Positions 11,917 through 20,218 of a stretch of DNA of 64,000 bases are shown here, piece after piece. The stretch's first letter is position 1, and every line of letters begins with the position of its first letter. The stretch is from Anaerolineaceae bacterium (GTDB lineage: Bacteria; Chloroflexota; Anaerolineae; Aggregatilineales; Phototrophicaceae): NCBI GenBank assembly GCA_002702065.1, contig NZXX01000002.1:953723-1017722 (forward strand), given 5' to 3'. The position numbers and the translations under genes are program-made. Below the pieces are notes generated by a model. The model did not search any database. It was not told where the DNA came from and saw nothing but the letters and a program-made list of their open reading frames with translations.

Positions 11917-12945
11917 ATGGCAAAAAGTCAAAAAGTGACCATGCGCGACGTCGCGGAACACGTGAACGTCTCGATCAATACCGTCTCTCTGGCCTTGCAG
12001 GACAGCGCCCTCGTCCATGCCGATACCAAAGCGCGTGTCCTGGATGCAGTGAGAGAGCTGGGTTACCGTCCCAATGTCATGGCGCAAAACCTACGGCGTG
12101 GGGTGGTCAATACCATTGGCATCATGATCCCCGATGTCCATAATTTTCATTTCTGGGACATAGTGGACGGCACCCACGACGAAGCCTCCAGGAATGGCTA
12201 TGGCGTGGTGCTGGCGCATACCAGCCTCAATCGTGAACGCGAAGTGGAAACCCTGCGCGGGTTGATTGAACGCCGCTTCGATGGCGTCATTCTGGCGACC
12301 ACCTATTCCGAGCAATCGCCCATCGAAATTCGCCGCCTCATCAATGCCGGGGGCGCAGTCGTGACTCTCAGTCGCACCTGGGACGGCGCCGACCGCGTGG
12401 TGTACTTCAGCGAGCAAACAGCCACTCTACTCCTGGATCATCTCTATGCGCTTGGACATCGGCGTATTGGGCTGATGATCGGTGTTGCCCGCGAAGGCAT
12501 GGCGCCAGAGCGAATCGCCGCCTATCAGCAGTTTGTCAGCCAATATGGTCTGGTTTCCATGATCGAATACTGTGGCCCGACGGTACCCGAAAGCGTGGAG
12601 GCGACCAACCGTTTATTGCATTATCAGCCGCGCCCCACAGCGATCATCTCGGTGAACGATTATCTGGCAATGGGTGTTTATCAAAGTTTGGGTATGCATG
12701 GTTTGAGAATTCCCGAAGATGTCTCCGTGGCCGGGTTCGACAATACCCACGTCGCCGAAAACCTGTACCCGACACTGACTTCGGTGGATGTGGGCGCACA
12801 TGACATAGGGCGGGTTTCTGTTCAACTGATTATTTCCCGACTTGCCGACCCGAAACGGCCTCAGCAAATCATCGACATGCCTGCCCGGCTTGTCCCGCGT
12901 AACTCGACCGCCGCGCCCGAGAATGATGTGCATCACAGAGCGTGA
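11917..12945 (+). CDS. LacI-family transcriptional regulator
   Basis: The 342-residue protein has the standard LacI layout: helix-turn-helix (about 8-28, TMRDVAEHVNVSINTVSLAL), the hinge segment YRPNVMAQNLRRG and a periplasmic-binding-like effector domain. IPEDVSVAGFDN near the C-terminus is a family signature. It is divergent from the ROK gene and the nearest sugar operon is the glucan operon, but its operator occurs only at its own promoter here, so its regulon may be elsewhere. The ATG lacks a good ribosome site; it fits the canonical N-terminus. Confidence 0.93.
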   Translation: MAKSQKVTMRDVAEHVNVSINTVSLALQDSALVHADTKARVLDAVRELGYRPNVMAQNLRRGVVNTIGIMIPDVHNFHFWDIVDGTHDEASRNGYGVVLAHTSLNREREVETLRGLIERRFDGVILATTYSEQSPIEIRRLINAGGAVVTLSRTWDGADRVVYFSEQTATLLLDHLYALGHRRIGLMIGVAREGMAPERIAAYQQFVSQYGLVSMIEYCGPTVPESVEATNRLLHYQPRPTAIISVNDYLAMGVYQSLGMHGLRIPEDVSVAGFDNTHVAENLYPTLTSVDVGAHDIGRVSVQLIISRLADPKRPQQIIDMPARLVPRNSTAAPENDVHHRA

Positions 12946-13152
12946 CGCCTCCCCCAAACTGGTCTTTCATGAGGATGCTGCACGCCATGCCGAATCGATG
13001 TCAGCCCACTCGGACGGCGCACCGCTCATCAGCGAAAATGCAATGAAGGCGGTGACAGATATTTCGCCTGTGCTTATGCCGAACGCATCGAAAAGGGGTA
13101 TCCTCAGGGGGAGATTGGCAAGTCAACCAGCAGCGAGAGATGGAAGGTTATC

Positions 13153-13605
13153 ATGAGTGATTACAAACCAAGCCCGGTCGGTTGGGTGGCCGAACAAGTG
13201 CAGCGGTACGAAGCCAGTGGCGGCACCGAAGCGCTAACCCTGCGGAATACCGATTACCCGGTCATCATCGTGACCAATCGTGGCTGGAAGTCCGGGGCGG
13301 TTCGCAAGACGCCATTGATGCGGGTTGCGGATGGGGAGAACTATATTCTGGTGGGGTCCAATGGCGGTGCGCCGGACAACCCGCTGTGGGTCAACAATCT
13401 AAGAGCGGAACCCAACGTCACGATTCAGGATAAAACCCAAGTCTACGAGATGCGTGTGCGCGAAGTCGTTGACCCATCTGAGCGAGCGCGCCTCTGGGCA
13501 ATCGCGGTTGAGGCGTTTCCGCGTTACGCAAGCTACCTGGAGAATGCCGGGAAATCAGGGCGGCTGATCCCGGTCTTCCTTGCAGAACCGGTCAAGGCCA
13601 CTTGA
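13153..13605 (+). CDS. F420H2-dependent nitroreductase-like (DDN family) protein
   Basis: The 150-residue protein matches the deazaflavin-dependent nitroreductase family: an N-terminal helix, then the barrel core with VTNRGWKSGAVRKTPLMRV, YILVGSNGGAPDNPLWVNNL and the C-terminal FPRYASY segment. Known members use reduced coenzyme F420 to reduce quinones, nitro compounds or other small molecules. GGAAGG precedes the ATG. The gene is followed 38 bp later by an aldo/keto reductase, which may be co-transcribed. Its substrate cannot be predicted. Presence of this family implies the host makes or uses F420. Confidence 0.88.
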   Translation: MSDYKPSPVGWVAEQVQRYEASGGTEALTLRNTDYPVIIVTNRGWKSGAVRKTPLMRVADGENYILVGSNGGAPDNPLWVNNLRAEPNVTIQDKTQVYEMRVREVVDPSERARLWAIAVEAFPRYASYLENAGKSGRLIPVFLAEPVKAT

Positions 13606-13643
13606 ACTGGATACGATCGCAAACACATACAGGTGAATGAATA

Positions 13644-14615
13644 ATGAAATACAAATTACTGGGCAACACAGGCGTTCGAGTATCTGAACTTTGTTTTGGG
13701 ACGATGTCGTTTGGCGATACGGCTGACGAACAAACATCGGCGGCGATGTTTAACCGCTGTCGCGACGCCGGGATTAATTTCTTCGATTGTGCCAACGTCT
13801 ACGCGGGTGGTCGTTCGGAGGAAATTCTGGGTGATCTGATCGCGGACTGCCGTGACGAACTTGTCATTACCACCAAGGTTTTTGGCCCGACATCGGACGA
13901 CATCAATGCGCGGGGCGCATCCCGGCGGCATATACAACGCGCCGTCGAGGCCAGCCTGCGCCGGCTCAAAACGGATTACGTTGACGTCTATTTCCTGCAC
14001 AAGTTTGACGAAGATACCCCCATCGAAGAAACGCTGCACGTCCTCGATGACCTGGTGAAGGCCGGGAAAATTCTGTATCCCGCGGCCAGTAACTTTGCGG
14101 CGTGGCAGGTGGCCAAAGCGCTTGGCATATCTGCGAAAGAAGGGTTGGCCCGGTTTGAATGTCTTCAACCGATGTACAACCTGGTCAAGCGGCAGGCTGA
14201 AGTCGAGATTTTGCCGCTGGCGAAATCGGAAAACATCGGCGTCATCCCGTACAGCCCGCTGGGTGGCGGCTTGCTCACCGGGAAGTATGGCACCAATAAG
14301 CGTCCGGATTCCGGGCGGTTGGTGGAAAGCAAAAACTATATCACGCGCTATGGCGTGGATGTCTATTACGAGGTGGCGGAGCAGTTCACCCGATTTGCCC
14401 AAGACCGCAATTGGGAACCCGCCAGCCTGGCCGTTGCGTGGGTCGGCAGTCATCCGGCAGTAACAGCCCCTATCATCGGCGCACGCAATCTGGACCAGCT
14501 AGAGAGTTCACTCAAGTCGCTGGAGATTGACATGACACCTGCGTTACGTGCGGAAGTGTCCGCATTGTCGCCAGCGCCGCCACCCGCAACCGACCGGCTC
14601 GAAGAACAACAATGA
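13644..14615 (+). CDS. Aldo/keto reductase
   Basis: This is a full-length (323 residues) NAD(P)H-dependent oxidoreductase with a TIM barrel. The catalytic tetrad is visible: Asp48 and Tyr53 in FFDCANVYAGG, Lys78 in ITTKVF, and His119 in YFLHKFD. Cofactor-binding elements SNFAAWQ, PYSPLGGGLLTGKYG and PIIGARNLDQLESSL fit the AKR12/13-like bacterial branch. It probably reduces or oxidises a sugar-derived or other carbonyl compound in the cytoplasm. It follows the F420-type reductase by 38 bp. Confidence 0.93.
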   Translation: MKYKLLGNTGVRVSELCFGTMSFGDTADEQTSAAMFNRCRDAGINFFDCANVYAGGRSEEILGDLIADCRDELVITTKVFGPTSDDINARGASRRHIQRAVEASLRRLKTDYVDVYFLHKFDEDTPIEETLHVLDDLVKAGKILYPAASNFAAWQVAKALGISAKEGLARFECLQPMYNLVKRQAEVEILPLAKSENIGVIPYSPLGGGLLTGKYGTNKRPDSGRLVESKNYITRYGVDVYYEVAEQFTRFAQDRNWEPASLAVAWVGSHPAVTAPIIGARNLDQLESSLKSLEIDMTPALRAEVSALSPAPPPATDRLEEQQ

Positions 14616-14811
14616 TCGGGCAGCGCCGTTGCATGCGGTAACTCACCAGAGCGTCACAGGTTAGGCATTACAGACCTTATCTGTACTGGCTTCACGCGCT
14701 TGCTGCTGGCGACAGGCCGTCAACAATCTGACCGCAGAACCGGAGCAGGTTGTTCGTTGGTACGTCGCCAGCACCGCAACCCATTCGCCTAAAATCAAAC
14801 AGGAGGCAAAG

Positions 14812-15123
14812 ATGACACTCGTCGAGCATCAAGTGAAAGGCATCAGCCGAAATCTGCTGGACACGGATCTGCCGGGCGAACCTCTGCATATCCACATATC
14901 GGAGGTTGCTGCCGGGTCACGTGCTCATCCGCCGCACCAGCATGGCGGTTACGAGGCCTTTTACATGATTGAGGGTGAAGGCGTGCTGGAAATTGGTGAC
15001 GAGACCCATGTCTTGACCGCCAACGAATCAGCCATATTTGACCCGCAAAAACTGCACGGACTCCGCAACGACAGTGACCAGCCGATGCGCTATATGGTCA
15101 TTATTTTTCGAGACAACGGCTGA
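14812..15123 (+). CDS. Small cupin-domain protein
   Basis: The 103-residue single cupin shows motif 1 (HPPHQHGGYEAFYMIEGEG, supplying two His and one Glu) and motif 2 (PQKLHGLRND). Such small cupins bind a metal and act as isomerases, oxygenases or sensors, so function stays open. AGGAGG seven bases before the ATG is a strong ribosome site. It starts a short plus-strand series with the unknown protein at 15176 and the DUF4038 protein at 16103. Confidence 0.88.
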   Translation: MTLVEHQVKGISRNLLDTDLPGEPLHIHISEVAAGSRAHPPHQHGGYEAFYMIEGEGVLEIGDETHVLTANESAIFDPQKLHGLRNDSDQPMRYMVIIFRDNG

Positions 15124-15175
15124 TGTTTGCTCGCGCCGGTTGCCGGGACAGCGCAGCGCATATCGAGGAACGACA

Positions 15176-16033
15176 ATGACAGAAGCAGGCTTGCGGTTTG
15201 TGCGCGGGGAGGACGATTCGTTTACCTTTGATACAGGCGTCCTCAAGGGGGTTTTGCGTCAGGGGGGCCGGTCGGCGGGACTTGTCCCGGTCACGTATAC
15301 AGCGGACGGCTCCGCGATCGCGAGCGGCGAAGGTCTCTTTAATCACTACCGTGTCTTTACGCGTGGCAAGCGTTACGGTTATGGGGCACGCCGCTGGCCC
15401 AGCACGGCCCAGCTTCACGACAATGGCAGCGTTGAAATCATCTGGCCGGTCACACCTGAACGGCCCTTTGAGCTGCGCGGGGTGTACAGGTGGGTAACGC
15501 CGAATACGATTGATGTGGTCACGGTCGTCCGTGCCGAGGCCGCGCTTCCGGTCTTTGAAGTCTTTCTGGCGTCTTACTATCAAGCGCCGTTCATTGATTC
15601 GCAGGTATGGGCCGCGCGCGATCCACGTGGGGGCGGTGGTGAGGGCTTTGTCAAAGCCGATGAGGAGCTCGGTCTGTGGCAGGCTTTCCCGCGCGACGGG
15701 CAGGCGGCGTCCATCATTACGGATGGTCGTTGGGACCTGGAACCGCACCCGCTGGATTGGACCATGATGCCTAATTACGCCCTGCCACTGGCGATCCGCC
15801 GCGATCCGCAAACAGCACTTACGGTCATCGTCATGGCCCGCCCGGAGGATTGTTTTGGGGTGTTCACGCCCTACGGTGAAGAACCCCACTACTCCAATTA
15901 CCTGTCATTATTCGGTCGTGATATCGCCGCTGGGGAGAGCGCGAGTGCACATGCCCGGCTGGTGGTGGTAGCCAACCCCACAGATGAGGCGATTCTGGGT
16001 ATGGCGCGGGATTACTTGAACAGCCCTGATTAG
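15176..16033 (+). CDS. Protein of unknown function, beta-rich, next to a glycosidase-like gene
   Basis: I do not recognise a specific family for this 285-residue protein. Its predicted strand-rich sequence with many aromatic residues (FNHYRVFTRGKRYGYGARRW, MVAR-like PEDCFGVFTPYGEEP) recalls the mutarotase-like sugar-binding beta-sandwich, but that is impression only. There is no signal peptide or membrane segment. I chose the ATG at 15176 because GAGGA lies seven bases upstream; the open frame itself extends further upstream. It lies 52 bp after the cupin gene and 69 bp before the DUF4038 gene, suggesting a sugar-linked role. Confidence 0.75.
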   Translation: MTEAGLRFVRGEDDSFTFDTGVLKGVLRQGGRSAGLVPVTYTADGSAIASGEGLFNHYRVFTRGKRYGYGARRWPSTAQLHDNGSVEIIWPVTPERPFELRGVYRWVTPNTIDVVTVVRAEAALPVFEVFLASYYQAPFIDSQVWAARDPRGGGGEGFVKADEELGLWQAFPRDGQAASIITDGRWDLEPHPLDWTMMPNYALPLAIRRDPQTALTVIVMARPEDCFGVFTPYGEEPHYSNYLSLFGRDIAAGESASAHARLVVVANPTDEAILGMARDYLNSPD

Positions 16034-16102
16034 CGGCCTTCGGTCAGCTGCCAGTAAATCAAAAATGATGGATTTATCCTGATTAAAAATTAAAGAGGAA
16101 GC

Positions 16103-17632
16103 ATGAAGGTTATTACGCAAGATGCTCGGCATGTGCCTCATTATGGTGTCTTTGATCTGTCATACGCGGCTGACCCAGTAGACCGGCATCCGATATTCGA
16201 GACAACCTTTGAAGTGACATTCACACGCCCGGATGGTTCGACCGTTACTGCCGAAGGCTTCTATGATGGCGCACGTACCTACAAGGCGCGTGCTTATGCC
16301 GACGTACTTGGCGAATGGCAGTGGAACACCGCGTCTAACGTGCCAGACTTAAACGATCAGGCCGGACGTTTCACGGTGGTGACGTCGCCCCTCAAAGGTC
16401 AATTGAAACTGCATCCCGCTGACCCGTATCAATTTGCCTACGACAACGGCGACTGGTTTTTGCACATTGGCGATACGGGCTATCGCTACGTGGCCGATAC
16501 GGAACCTGAGTGGCGGGCGTATATTGATCAGGCGGAGGCAGCGGGTTTTACAAAAATCCGAACGTGGTTCTGCCGGGGGCGAAACGATGTGCAAGCCCTT
16601 TTTAATCCAGAGCGCACATCGCTCAATCTGCCCTACTGGCAAGAGATTGATCGCCGCATGCGCTATGCGCTGAATAAACACCCTGACATCATGTTCAAGC
16701 TCATTCCCTACGGCGAAGACACGGCTGAACTGCTGCGCTATGAAACCGATGAGCTGTCGCGCTGGATTGCCCGCTACGCCCAGGCCCGGTTTTCCGCATT
16801 TCCCAATGTGCACTGGTGCGTGTCCAATGATCGTGAAATTGTCCCGGATGGCGCAGAGTTATCGGGCCGCAAAGTGCACGCAGCCACGATTAACCGGATT
16901 GCCGAAGATATGGCGGCACGCGAACCCTGGGGGACGTTGCTGACCAATCATCAATGCCGGTGGAGTGGATACGCGTTTTGCGATGCTCAATGGTCGGATA
17001 TGGCTACGCTGGAGGACCTTGATCAGGTACATGGGCAGCTGCTTCTCGAATACCGGGCCAAAGTGCGCACGCCGGTGATCAACGATGAAGACCGCTACGA
17101 ACATTACCGTCCACCAGCACATCCGCGCTATTTTTTCCGCCGGCTGATGTGGGCCAGCCTGCTTTCGGGTGGGCACGCCACCTACTGCGGGACCAGGACG
17201 TTTGAAGCGTATGACGGCAAGCTGCAGGGCATACAGGGCTATTACGATGCGGTTCATTCCGGCAAGCTGACAGGCGCGCAGGATTTTCAAAACCTGCACG
17301 TATTTTTCAACGACTCCGGGCTTACGCTGGTTGGGTTCGAGCCTGATGACGCCTTTGTAGGGAATCGACCGGCTTATCGAAAATGTGCGCGCATCCACGA
17401 CACCGCGATCATCTATCTTGCGAACCCGGATGGGGATGAGCCTGAGAATGATGACGTCAGTGAACGCGTTGCCGATGTGACGATCCATGTCGATGGCAAT
17501 TTTGTCGCCCGGTGGTTTGACCCCCGAACCGGGCTGTGGGGTGGCGCATCGGAATTATCAGCCGGTATGCAAACGCTGATTGCACCCGATGGTGGCGACT
17601 GGGTGCTGTTGTTGCGACGCAAAACGGTTTGA
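16103..17632 (+). CDS. DUF5060/DUF4038-type glycoside hydrolase-like (apiosidase-like) protein
   Basis: The N-terminal ~95 residues form a DUF5060-like Ig domain (VTFTRPDGSTVTAEGFYDGA), followed by a DUF4038 TIM barrel (from WFLHIGDTGYRY to the ISGGHATYCG-like segment LLSGGHATYCGTRTFE) and a C-terminal beta domain (GNFVARWFDPRTGLWGG) of the putative collagen-binding type. DUF4038 includes apiosidase-like enzymes acting on plant polysaccharide side chains. Candidate acidic residues are in WCVSNDREI and NDEDRYEH. No signal peptide is seen. GAGGAAG precedes the ATG. Exact activity is unknown. Confidence 0.85.
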   Translation: MKVITQDARHVPHYGVFDLSYAADPVDRHPIFETTFEVTFTRPDGSTVTAEGFYDGARTYKARAYADVLGEWQWNTASNVPDLNDQAGRFTVVTSPLKGQLKLHPADPYQFAYDNGDWFLHIGDTGYRYVADTEPEWRAYIDQAEAAGFTKIRTWFCRGRNDVQALFNPERTSLNLPYWQEIDRRMRYALNKHPDIMFKLIPYGEDTAELLRYETDELSRWIARYAQARFSAFPNVHWCVSNDREIVPDGAELSGRKVHAATINRIAEDMAAREPWGTLLTNHQCRWSGYAFCDAQWSDMATLEDLDQVHGQLLLEYRAKVRTPVINDEDRYEHYRPPAHPRYFFRRLMWASLLSGGHATYCGTRTFEAYDGKLQGIQGYYDAVHSGKLTGAQDFQNLHVFFNDSGLTLVGFEPDDAFVGNRPAYRKCARIHDTAIIYLANPDGDEPENDDVSERVADVTIHVDGNFVARWFDPRTGLWGGASELSAGMQTLIAPDGGDWVLLLRRKTV

Positions 17633-17657
17633 GAGGAGAGCTCAGTTTTCAAGCAGG

Positions 17658-17691
17658 ATACCCAGAACACTTTCTGAATGTCCTGGGTTAC
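17658..17691 (+). terminator. Possible hairpin after the DUF4038 gene
   Basis: ACCCAGAACA pairs with TGTCCTGGGT with one mismatch around a nine-base loop, and flanking CTCAG (17641-17645) and CTGAG (17691-17695) extend the fold. No T run follows, so intrinsic termination is uncertain. It lies between converging genes. Confidence 0.4.
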
Positions 17692-17736
17692 TGAGTGAGC
17701 GTTTGTAAGTATTGGCCCGGGCAGATGCTGCGCTTC

Positions 17737-18660
17737 CTACTGCACCAACGTGTTCTTCTGGTTGGGTTCGCCCTCGCCACTGTTGATCAAGTTGAACAGG
17801 CTGCGGTTGATGTAAAACCCCCAGGCGTCTGAACACTTCTCGTAGCATTCCAGGGCAGGAGCCAAGCCAACATGCGTGAATTGAAGTTTGGTTCTGTCGC
17901 CGGCAGGGATGATCTCAAAGATAATATCTGTGCCTTCCCATTCCGCTTCATCTTGAACAAAGCTGATGTGACTTTCCAAAACGTGCCACACCACCTTTTT
18001 ACCGGGTACAAATTCCGTGATCTGCTGGATGCTGTGGTGAAGGTCGGGGGCGTGGAACGTAAACTCAGCGCCGAGTTTGTCTGTGTGCCCCTCAAGGTCT
18101 TCTGACCACCAGCCACGCACGTTATTCACGGCAGCGAAGACGTCTTCAGCGGATTGATTGACCGTAAATGAAGTGGTGTAATGCTGCTCGCTCATCTGGC
18201 GGGCCTGATTTACAACTTCTTCAATGGGATTAGGTTGCCCCTTGCCGGTGGTAATGAGATCGCGCAAACTCCGGCTGATATATGATCCCCACGCGTTTGA
18301 GCACACATCATAGCACTCATATTCCGGCACGAGACCCACATGTGTAAACCGCACTTCAGTTTGGTTGCCGCTCCTGGCAATTTCAAAAACGACATCGGTG
18401 CCGACCCACTCGGACTTGTCTTTGGTGAAGTTGAAATAGTTATCCAGAACGTGCCACACGACTTTCTGACCTGGTACGAACTCCGTGATTGTAAAGGTGG
18501 CCCGGTGAACATCTTGATAGCGGTAGTGAAACTCCCCTCCGAGACGGTCAGTATGGCCTTCAACCACTTGGGACCACCAGCCACGCACATTGTTAATAGC
18601 GCTGAAGACTTCTTCTGGCGATTGATCAACGGTGAAGGTCGTCTGATAGCTTAGATTCAT
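17737..18660 (-). CDS. Tandem SRPBCC (AHSA1-like) protein
   Basis: The 307-residue protein is two copies of the same ~150-residue SRPBCC domain joined head to tail. Copy 1 (1-150) and copy 2 (about 158-307) share NNVRGWWS, EGHTD(R/K)LG, ITEFVPG(Q/K)KVVWHVL and RFTHVGL/QFTHVGL at matching positions. The START-like fold binds hydrophobic ligands; AHSA1-type members often accompany ArsR/TetR/AraC regulators in stress responses. No signal peptide is present. CAGGAGCGG precedes the ATG. It is divergent from an AraC regulator 134 bp away, which may control it. Confidence 0.9.
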   Translation of the reverse strand: MNLSYQTTFTVDQSPEEVFSAINNVRGWWSQVVEGHTDRLGGEFHYRYQDVHRATFTITEFVPGQKVVWHVLDNYFNFTKDKSEWVGTDVVFEIARSGNQTEVRFTHVGLVPEYECYDVCSNAWGSYISRSLRDLITTGKGQPNPIEEVVNQARQMSEQHYTTSFTVNQSAEDVFAAVNNVRGWWSEDLEGHTDKLGAEFTFHAPDLHHSIQQITEFVPGKKVVWHVLESHISFVQDEAEWEGTDIIFEIIPAGDRTKLQFTHVGLAPALECYEKCSDAWGFYINRSLFNLINSGEGEPNQKNTLVQ

Positions 18661-18690
18661 GTTCCGCTCCTGTTGCTATATACACTATTT

Positions 18691-18711
18691 TGATACACTT
18701 GTTCTGTATCA
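18691..18711. promoter_or_regulatory. Inverted repeat between SRPBCC and AraC genes
   Basis: TGATACA and TGTATCA are perfect inverted arms separated by seven bases. The site is 31 bp upstream of the SRPBCC start and 84 bp upstream of the AraC start, in the shared promoter region. It resembles a dimeric repressor site; AraC proteins usually bind direct repeats, so the binding protein is uncertain. Confidence 0.5.
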
Positions 18712-18794
18712 GTTGTATTGTATGTTTGTTCATCGAGACAATCTATGACACCGTGTCTTCAATTTATGTCTGATTGTCCAGATTGGAGCCAGGT

Positions 18795-19709
18795 ATGAAT
18801 GTGCTGACGGATGTACTGAATACCCTTGAATTGCGCGGATGGCTGTCTTCTCGCCGGGAGCTGGTAACGCCGTGGCGCTATGAGTTTGCAGCCAGCAACG
18901 ACAGCATGTTCCACGTTCTAATCTCTGGTGTAGCTTACTTACAGGTGGAAGGCGAGGACAACCCAAGACGGGTTGACGATGGGGATGTGCTGCTATTTCC
19001 AACGGGTCACGCGCACTCGCTTTATGATCACCCTACTTCACCACTCACTCGCCTGGTTCATCTGGACTACCATCCGCAGCGAAAACATCACGTCGTCTTT
19101 CATGAGGGTGAAGGACCAAAACCGCTGCTGCTCTGTGGCGCATTTCACTTTGCCTATCCCCATGATTTTCCACTGCTACAACGCCTGCCCAGGCTTATCC
19201 ATATTCCTGGATCAAAGGGACGCTTAGAGCAAGAATTTTCGGATCTTTTGCGTTTAATGGCCCGTGAATCGGCTTCTCAGCGTGCGGGCGTTGAAGTGAT
19301 ACTGAGACGTTTAACAGAAATGCTGTTTATTCAGATCGTCCGGCTCTGGATCGACCAACAGGAGGAAGCGCGTGAAGGTTGGATGGGTGCGCTACATGAC
19401 CCATCTGTTAGTACCGCCTTAGGCTTGATTCATCAGTCACTCGAATATAGGTGGACTGTTCAGGAACTGGCAGATGCAGCAGCTTTATCCCGTTCTGCCT
19501 TCTCAGCCCGGTTTACGGAGCTGGTGGGCGAGCCGCCGATGACCTATCTCACCCGATGGCGGATGCTCAAGGCAGCGCGCTTGCTAAAAAATGAAGTCCG
19601 TATGGCAACTATTGCGGAACTTCTGGGCTATGAATCGGAAACCGCCTTTCGCAAGGCATTCAAGCGAGAGATGGGCATCCCTCCGGCACAGTATCGCAAG
19701 CTTGGATAA
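18795..19709 (+). CDS. AraC-family transcriptional regulator
   Basis: The N-terminal half is a cupin-like ligand domain (VLISGVAYLQVEGED, DDGDVLLFPTGHAHSL), and the C-terminal ~95 residues carry the two helix-turn-helix motifs, with WTVQELADAAALSRSAFSAR and the family signature MATIAELLGYESETAFRKAF. It resembles Cupin_6-type AraC regulators such as those controlling detoxification or transport genes. I set the start at the ATG 18795, preceded by GGAG and AGG; an upstream TTG would add seven residues. It is divergent from the SRPBCC gene and probably regulates it. Confidence 0.92.
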   Translation: MNVLTDVLNTLELRGWLSSRRELVTPWRYEFAASNDSMFHVLISGVAYLQVEGEDNPRRVDDGDVLLFPTGHAHSLYDHPTSPLTRLVHLDYHPQRKHHVVFHEGEGPKPLLLCGAFHFAYPHDFPLLQRLPRLIHIPGSKGRLEQEFSDLLRLMARESASQRAGVEVILRRLTEMLFIQIVRLWIDQQEEAREGWMGALHDPSVSTALGLIHQSLEYRWTVQELADAAALSRSAFSARFTELVGEPPMTYLTRWRMLKAARLLKNEVRMATIAELLGYESETAFRKAFKREMGIPPAQYRKLG

Positions 19710-19852
19710 GCCTGACCAATGTGCCTGTCAAACTGCTGACTGCGGATTCTGTTAAGCGGCGCATTTGGGGTATATGCTGAGTATGGAACGCGGGCAAATG
19801 GCTGGCGCCAGGCAGCGTATCGTGCAACCGAAGCAACTTGCTCTATAAACGC

Positions 19853-19880
19853 AAACATCCAGCCACAGTGCTGGATGTTT
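19853..19880 (-). terminator. Intrinsic terminator downstream of the tRNA gene
   Basis: An 11-bp perfect stem (19853-19863 with 19870-19880) with a six-base loop lies 15 bp after the 3' end of the tRNA. On the minus strand the stem ends in TTT followed by GCGTTTA, consistent with termination of the tRNA transcript. Confidence 0.75.
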
Positions 19881-19895
19881 CCTTTGAAGCAGGGT

Positions 19896-19971
19896 TGGTG
19901 GACCTGAAGGGATTCGAACCCTTGGCCTCTACAGTGCGATTGTAGCGCTCTCCCAGCTGAGCTACAGGCCC
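19896..19971 (-). tRNA. tRNA-Ala with CGC anticodon, CCA end encoded
   Basis: The minus strand folds into a complete cloverleaf: acceptor GGGCCTG/CAGGTCC, D stem GCTC/GAGC, anticodon stem CTACA/TGTAG with loop ATCGCAC, and T stem AAGGG/CCCTT with loop TTCGAAT. The anticodon CGC reads the alanine codon GCG. The third acceptor pair is G-U, the alanine identity element. The 73-nt body is followed by an encoded CCA. Confidence 0.97.
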
Positions 19972-19986
19972 GCTTGATGCACGCAT

Positions 19987-20014
19987 TGTATAGCCCGGCA
20001 GCGGTAATTGTCAA
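19987..20014 (-). promoter_or_regulatory. Promoter of tRNA-Ala
   Basis: On the minus strand TTGACA (20014-20009) is followed after 16 bp by TATACA (19992-19987), overlapping TACAAT at 18-bp spacing. The -10 lies about 16 bp before the tRNA 5' end, a normal distance for a tRNA promoter. Confidence 0.75.
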
Positions 20015-20069
20015 GAGATAGTTCACTTAACAGCCCGGAATATTCAAATCTTTATGAAAGTTATTAACG

Positions 20070-20098
20070 TTGCAGGTCACCTGCCTCAATGTTATAAT
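20070..20098 (+). promoter_or_regulatory. Sigma-70-type promoter of the succinate dehydrogenase operon
   Basis: TTGCAG (20070-20075) and a perfect TATAAT (20093-20098) are separated by 17 bp. It reads toward the sdh genes, leaving a leader of about 115 bases, and is back-to-back with the tRNA promoter. Confidence 0.75.
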
Positions 20099-20218
20099 CC
20101 TCCTACATCAATTCATCTACTTAAGCCACTGACGAAAGTTCGTCCTCCAGAATTTTTAGCCAGCAGCTTAATTTCATGAATTTTCGACGTTTTCCCCTGT
20201 TCGAGGAGGCTGAATACT

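Noticed and set aside
12842..13156. 104-codon frame between the LacI gene and the F420-type gene
   Set aside because: The first third overlaps the LacI gene in another frame and the remainder has no domain or ribosome site.
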